This document shows positions 62,533 through 64,000 of a stretch of DNA of 64,000 bases, piece after piece. This stretch comes from Ezakiella sp. (GTDB lineage: Bacteria > Bacillota > Clostridia > Tissierellales > Peptoniphilaceae). The notes beneath the pieces are model-generated. The model saw nothing but the letters and a program-made list of their open reading frames with translations. It ran no database searches and was not told the DNA's origin. Location of the stretch: NCBI GenBank assembly GCA_022778715.1, contig JALFRW010000030.1, forward strand, positions 1-64,000, in the 5' to 3' direction. Each line of letters begins with the position of its first letter. The stretch's first letter is position 1. The position numbers were made by a program, and so were the translations under genes.

Positions 62533-63525
62533 ATGGGCGTAAACTTAAGAGGCAGATCTTTTTTGAAATTATTGGATTATACTACAGAAGAAATCAGATA
62601 CTTACTCGATTTAAGTAAAAATTTCAAAGACATGAAGAGAGCAGGAGTTCCACATAAATATTTAGAAGGGAAAAACATGGTTTTACTTTTCGAAAAAACA
62701 TCTACAAGAACTCGTTGTTCATTTGAAGTTGCAGGATATGACTTAGGTATGGGAGTAACATATCTAGATCCAGGTTCATCACAAATGGGTAAAAAAGAAT
62801 CTATCGAAGACACTGCAAGAGTTTTGGGGAGATTATACGACTGTATTGAATACAGAGGTTTCTCACAAGAATTAGTACAAACACTTGCTGACTACAGTGG
62901 AGTTCCAGTATATAATGGACTTACAGATATGTTCCACCCAACACAAATGCTTGCTGACATATTAACAATTGAAGAACACTTTGGTCGCTTAAAAGGATTA
63001 AATTTCACATACATGGGAGATGCAAGAAACAACGTTGCGAATTCACTCATGATAGTATGCGCAAAGATGGGTGTAAACTTCACAGCTTGCGCACCAAGCC
63101 ACTTATTCCCGGCAGAAGACTTAGTTGAAGAAGCTAAAAAAATCGCTTCAGAAACAGGTTCAAAGATTACTTTAACAGAAGATGTTAAAGAAGGAACAAC
63201 TGGAGCTCACGTATTATACACAGATATTTGGGTATCTATGGGTGAACCTGATGAAGTTTGGGAAGAAAGAATCAATCTTCTAAAGAAATACCAAGTAAAC
63301 AAAGAAGCATTTGCTAATGCTGATGAACATGCCATTTTCATGCACTGTTTACCAAGCTTCCATGACCTACACACAACAATTGGTCAAGATATCTACGAAA
63401 AATTCGGATTAAAAGAAATGGAAGTTACAAATGAAATTTTTGAAAGCAGTAGAAGTAAGGTTTTCGAAGAAGCAGAAAACAGAATGCATACAATTAAAGC
63501 TGTAATTTATGCTACAATGAAATAA
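62533..63525 (+). CDS. argF: Ornithine carbamoyltransferase
   Basis: 330 aa from ATG 62533, 6 bases after AAGGAG. An in-frame ATG at 62506 has no such site. FEKTSTRTRCSFEVA (carbamoyl phosphate), FHPTQMLADILT, and HCLPSFHDLHT (ornithine loop) are all present. It may work in arginine synthesis or, as often in anaerobes, catabolically as ArcB of the arginine deiminase route. No arcA or arcC is in the window. The divergent AraC regulator is its nearest possible controller. Confidence 0.93.
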   Translation: MGVNLRGRSFLKLLDYTTEEIRYLLDLSKNFKDMKRAGVPHKYLEGKNMVLLFEKTSTRTRCSFEVAGYDLGMGVTYLDPGSSQMGKKESIEDTARVLGRLYDCIEYRGFSQELVQTLADYSGVPVYNGLTDMFHPTQMLADILTIEEHFGRLKGLNFTYMGDARNNVANSLMIVCAKMGVNFTACAPSHLFPAEDLVEEAKKIASETGSKITLTEDVKEGTTGAHVLYTDIWVSMGEPDEVWEERINLLKKYQVNKEAFANADEHAIFMHCLPSFHDLHTTIGQDIYEKFGLKEMEVTNEIFESSRSKVFEEAENRMHTIKAVIYATMK

Positions 63526-63540
63526 AAAAATAATTTTTAT

Positions 63541-63572
63541 AAAAAACTCTAATTAATTTTAGAGTTTTTTTT
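63541..63572 (+). terminator. Terminator of the ornithine carbamoyltransferase gene
   Basis: AAAAAACTCTAA and TTAGAGTTTTTT around TTAATT, followed by more T. Confidence 0.85.
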
Positions 63573-63625
63573 GTAAAATTTATTTAAAAATATATATAAG
63601 GATTAAAGGGAAATATAATAAAGGC

Positions 63626-63654
63626 TTGTTTTTATACATTGTTTAGTGTATAAT
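63626..63654 (+). promoter_or_regulatory. Promoter of the atp operon
   Basis: TTGTTT (63626-63631), 17-base spacer, TATAAT (63649-63654), 49 bases before the GTG of atpB. Confidence 0.75.
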
Positions 63655-63703
63655 ATAGGCGTTAACGGATTTTAAGTTAAAAAATTTGGAAAGGGGGTTT
63701 AAA

Positions 63704-64000
63704 GTGGAAAAAGGTATTTACTTTACTTTATCATCCGGCAAAGAGTATTTTATACATGACTCTGTTTTTCAAGGCGTTGTAGTGGCTATAGTCTTGGCTA
63801 TTTTTGGCGCTATAATGGGCTCGAAATTCAAAAAAGCCGATTACAAGAAGAAACCAACTGGAGTAATGCATTTAGTTGAGATTTTTGTTACATGGGTAAA
63901 TAAGTTTGTAGACCAAACAATGGGAGAGGGTCATCAAGCTTATGCACCATATATGACTACGCTTTTCATCTATTTGATTGTCTGTAATCTATGGGGTTTA
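63704..64000 (+). CDS. atpB: ATP synthase subunit a, N-terminal part (cut by window end)
   Basis: 99 codons visible. Start GTG 63704 after AAAGGGGG. The frame reads EKGIYFTLSSGKEYFIHDSV, VVVAIVLAIFGAIMGSKF, VMHLVEIFVTWVNKFVDQTMG, then YAPYMTTLFIYLIVCNLWGL, the typical N-terminal half of bacterial subunit a, including the VNKF/PY...TLF block before the conserved arginine helix, which lies outside the window. It is probably the first gene of atpBEFHAGDC. The helper genes atpZ and atpI are 2.5 kb upstream on the other strand. Confidence 0.9.
   Translation, partial: MEKGIYFTLSSGKEYFIHDSVFQGVVVAIVLAIFGAIMGSKFKKADYKKKPTGVMHLVEIFVTWVNKFVDQTMGEGHQAYAPYMTTLFIYLIVCNLWGL

Noticed and set aside
1-64000. 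CRISPR array, prophage, restriction-modification or toxin-antitoxin system
   Set aside because: No spaced repeats, phage structural genes, methyltransferase or toxin motifs were seen on either strand.

Overview
The window is strongly AT-rich, with ATG/TTG/GTG starts, strong AGGAGG ribosome binding sites and sigma-A type TTGACA/TATAAT promoters. Gene content is that of a low-GC anaerobic Firmicute: ctsR-mcsA-mcsB-clpC-radA, a T-box on thrS, an FMN riboswitch on ribU, an iron-sulfur L-serine dehydratase of the two-subunit anaerobe type, and a complete selenocysteine (Sec) decoding set. I infer a Tissierellia/Peptoniphilaceae-like anaerobe (Peptoniphilus, Finegoldia, Parvimonas and relatives). 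Species cannot be fixed from the sequence alone. Almost everything is ordinary chromosomal core. No prophage, CRISPR array, restriction system or rRNA operon was seen.

Layout. 1-137: tail and end of an IS3-family element. 162-6553: thyX (-), then nth, pepF, cdaA-cdaR (c-di-AMP synthesis and its regulator), and an FMN-riboswitch-controlled riboflavin transporter ribU. 6629-12429 (all -): a small membrane protein, a YdjY-like lipoprotein, and an ABC ATPase / CARDB-repeat surface protein / FtsX-type permease operon. 12538-14196: a uridine-kinase-like nucleoside kinase with a TGS-type N-terminus. 14246-16690 (-): rodA followed by a PadR-like regulator, a HAAS/DUF1700-like membrane protein and a small membrane protein. 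16799-17737: queG. 17738-18756: a 1-kb gene-free stretch holding an orphan terminator. 18757-26502: an EF-G paralogue, then ctsR-mcsA-mcsB-clpC-radA.

26621-32378 is the selenium island: a ComEA-like lipoprotein, selD (with an in-frame UGA for Sec at residue 15), selA, selB, an orphan OmpR-type response regulator, and tRNA-Sec with its own promoter and terminator. SelD makes selenophosphate, SelA converts Ser-tRNA-Sec to Sec-tRNA, SelB delivers it. SelD itself needs this machinery for its own synthesis. 32427-34043: phosphohexomutase. 34090-37487 (-): an exported degenerate amidohydrolase, then sdaAB and sdaAA. 37581-44457: a PfkB-like protein, SbcD/SbcC-like (YhaO/YhaN) proteins, a metallophosphoesterase, nagB, a CYTH protein, a membrane protein and trpS. 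44457-49391: one 1644-codon gene fusing PurD to PurL.

49542-53230: tRNA-Phe, tRNA-Cys, a T-box leader, thrS and a PepV-type dipeptidase. 53256-54475: attenuated infC-rpmI-rplT operon with an AUU start codon for infC. 54562-55949: a hypothetical membrane protein and an SLH protein. 55998-57241 (-): two-part ThrE exporter. 57342-60594: comEC-holA. 60562-62414 (-): AraC regulator with two AraC DNA-binding domains, then atpZ-atpI. 62533-63525: ornithine carbamoyltransferase. 63704-end: start of atpB.

Most unusual points: the PurD-PurL fusion; an McsB whose guanidino-kinase active site is lost although the ctsR operon is intact; the tandem AraC domains; a Sec-containing SelD in a compact Sec locus with an orphan response regulator; several other proteins whose catalytic motifs are lost (exported amidohydrolase, PfkB-like protein); and atpZ-atpI inverted away from atpB. 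I did not find a clear novel defence or mobile system.
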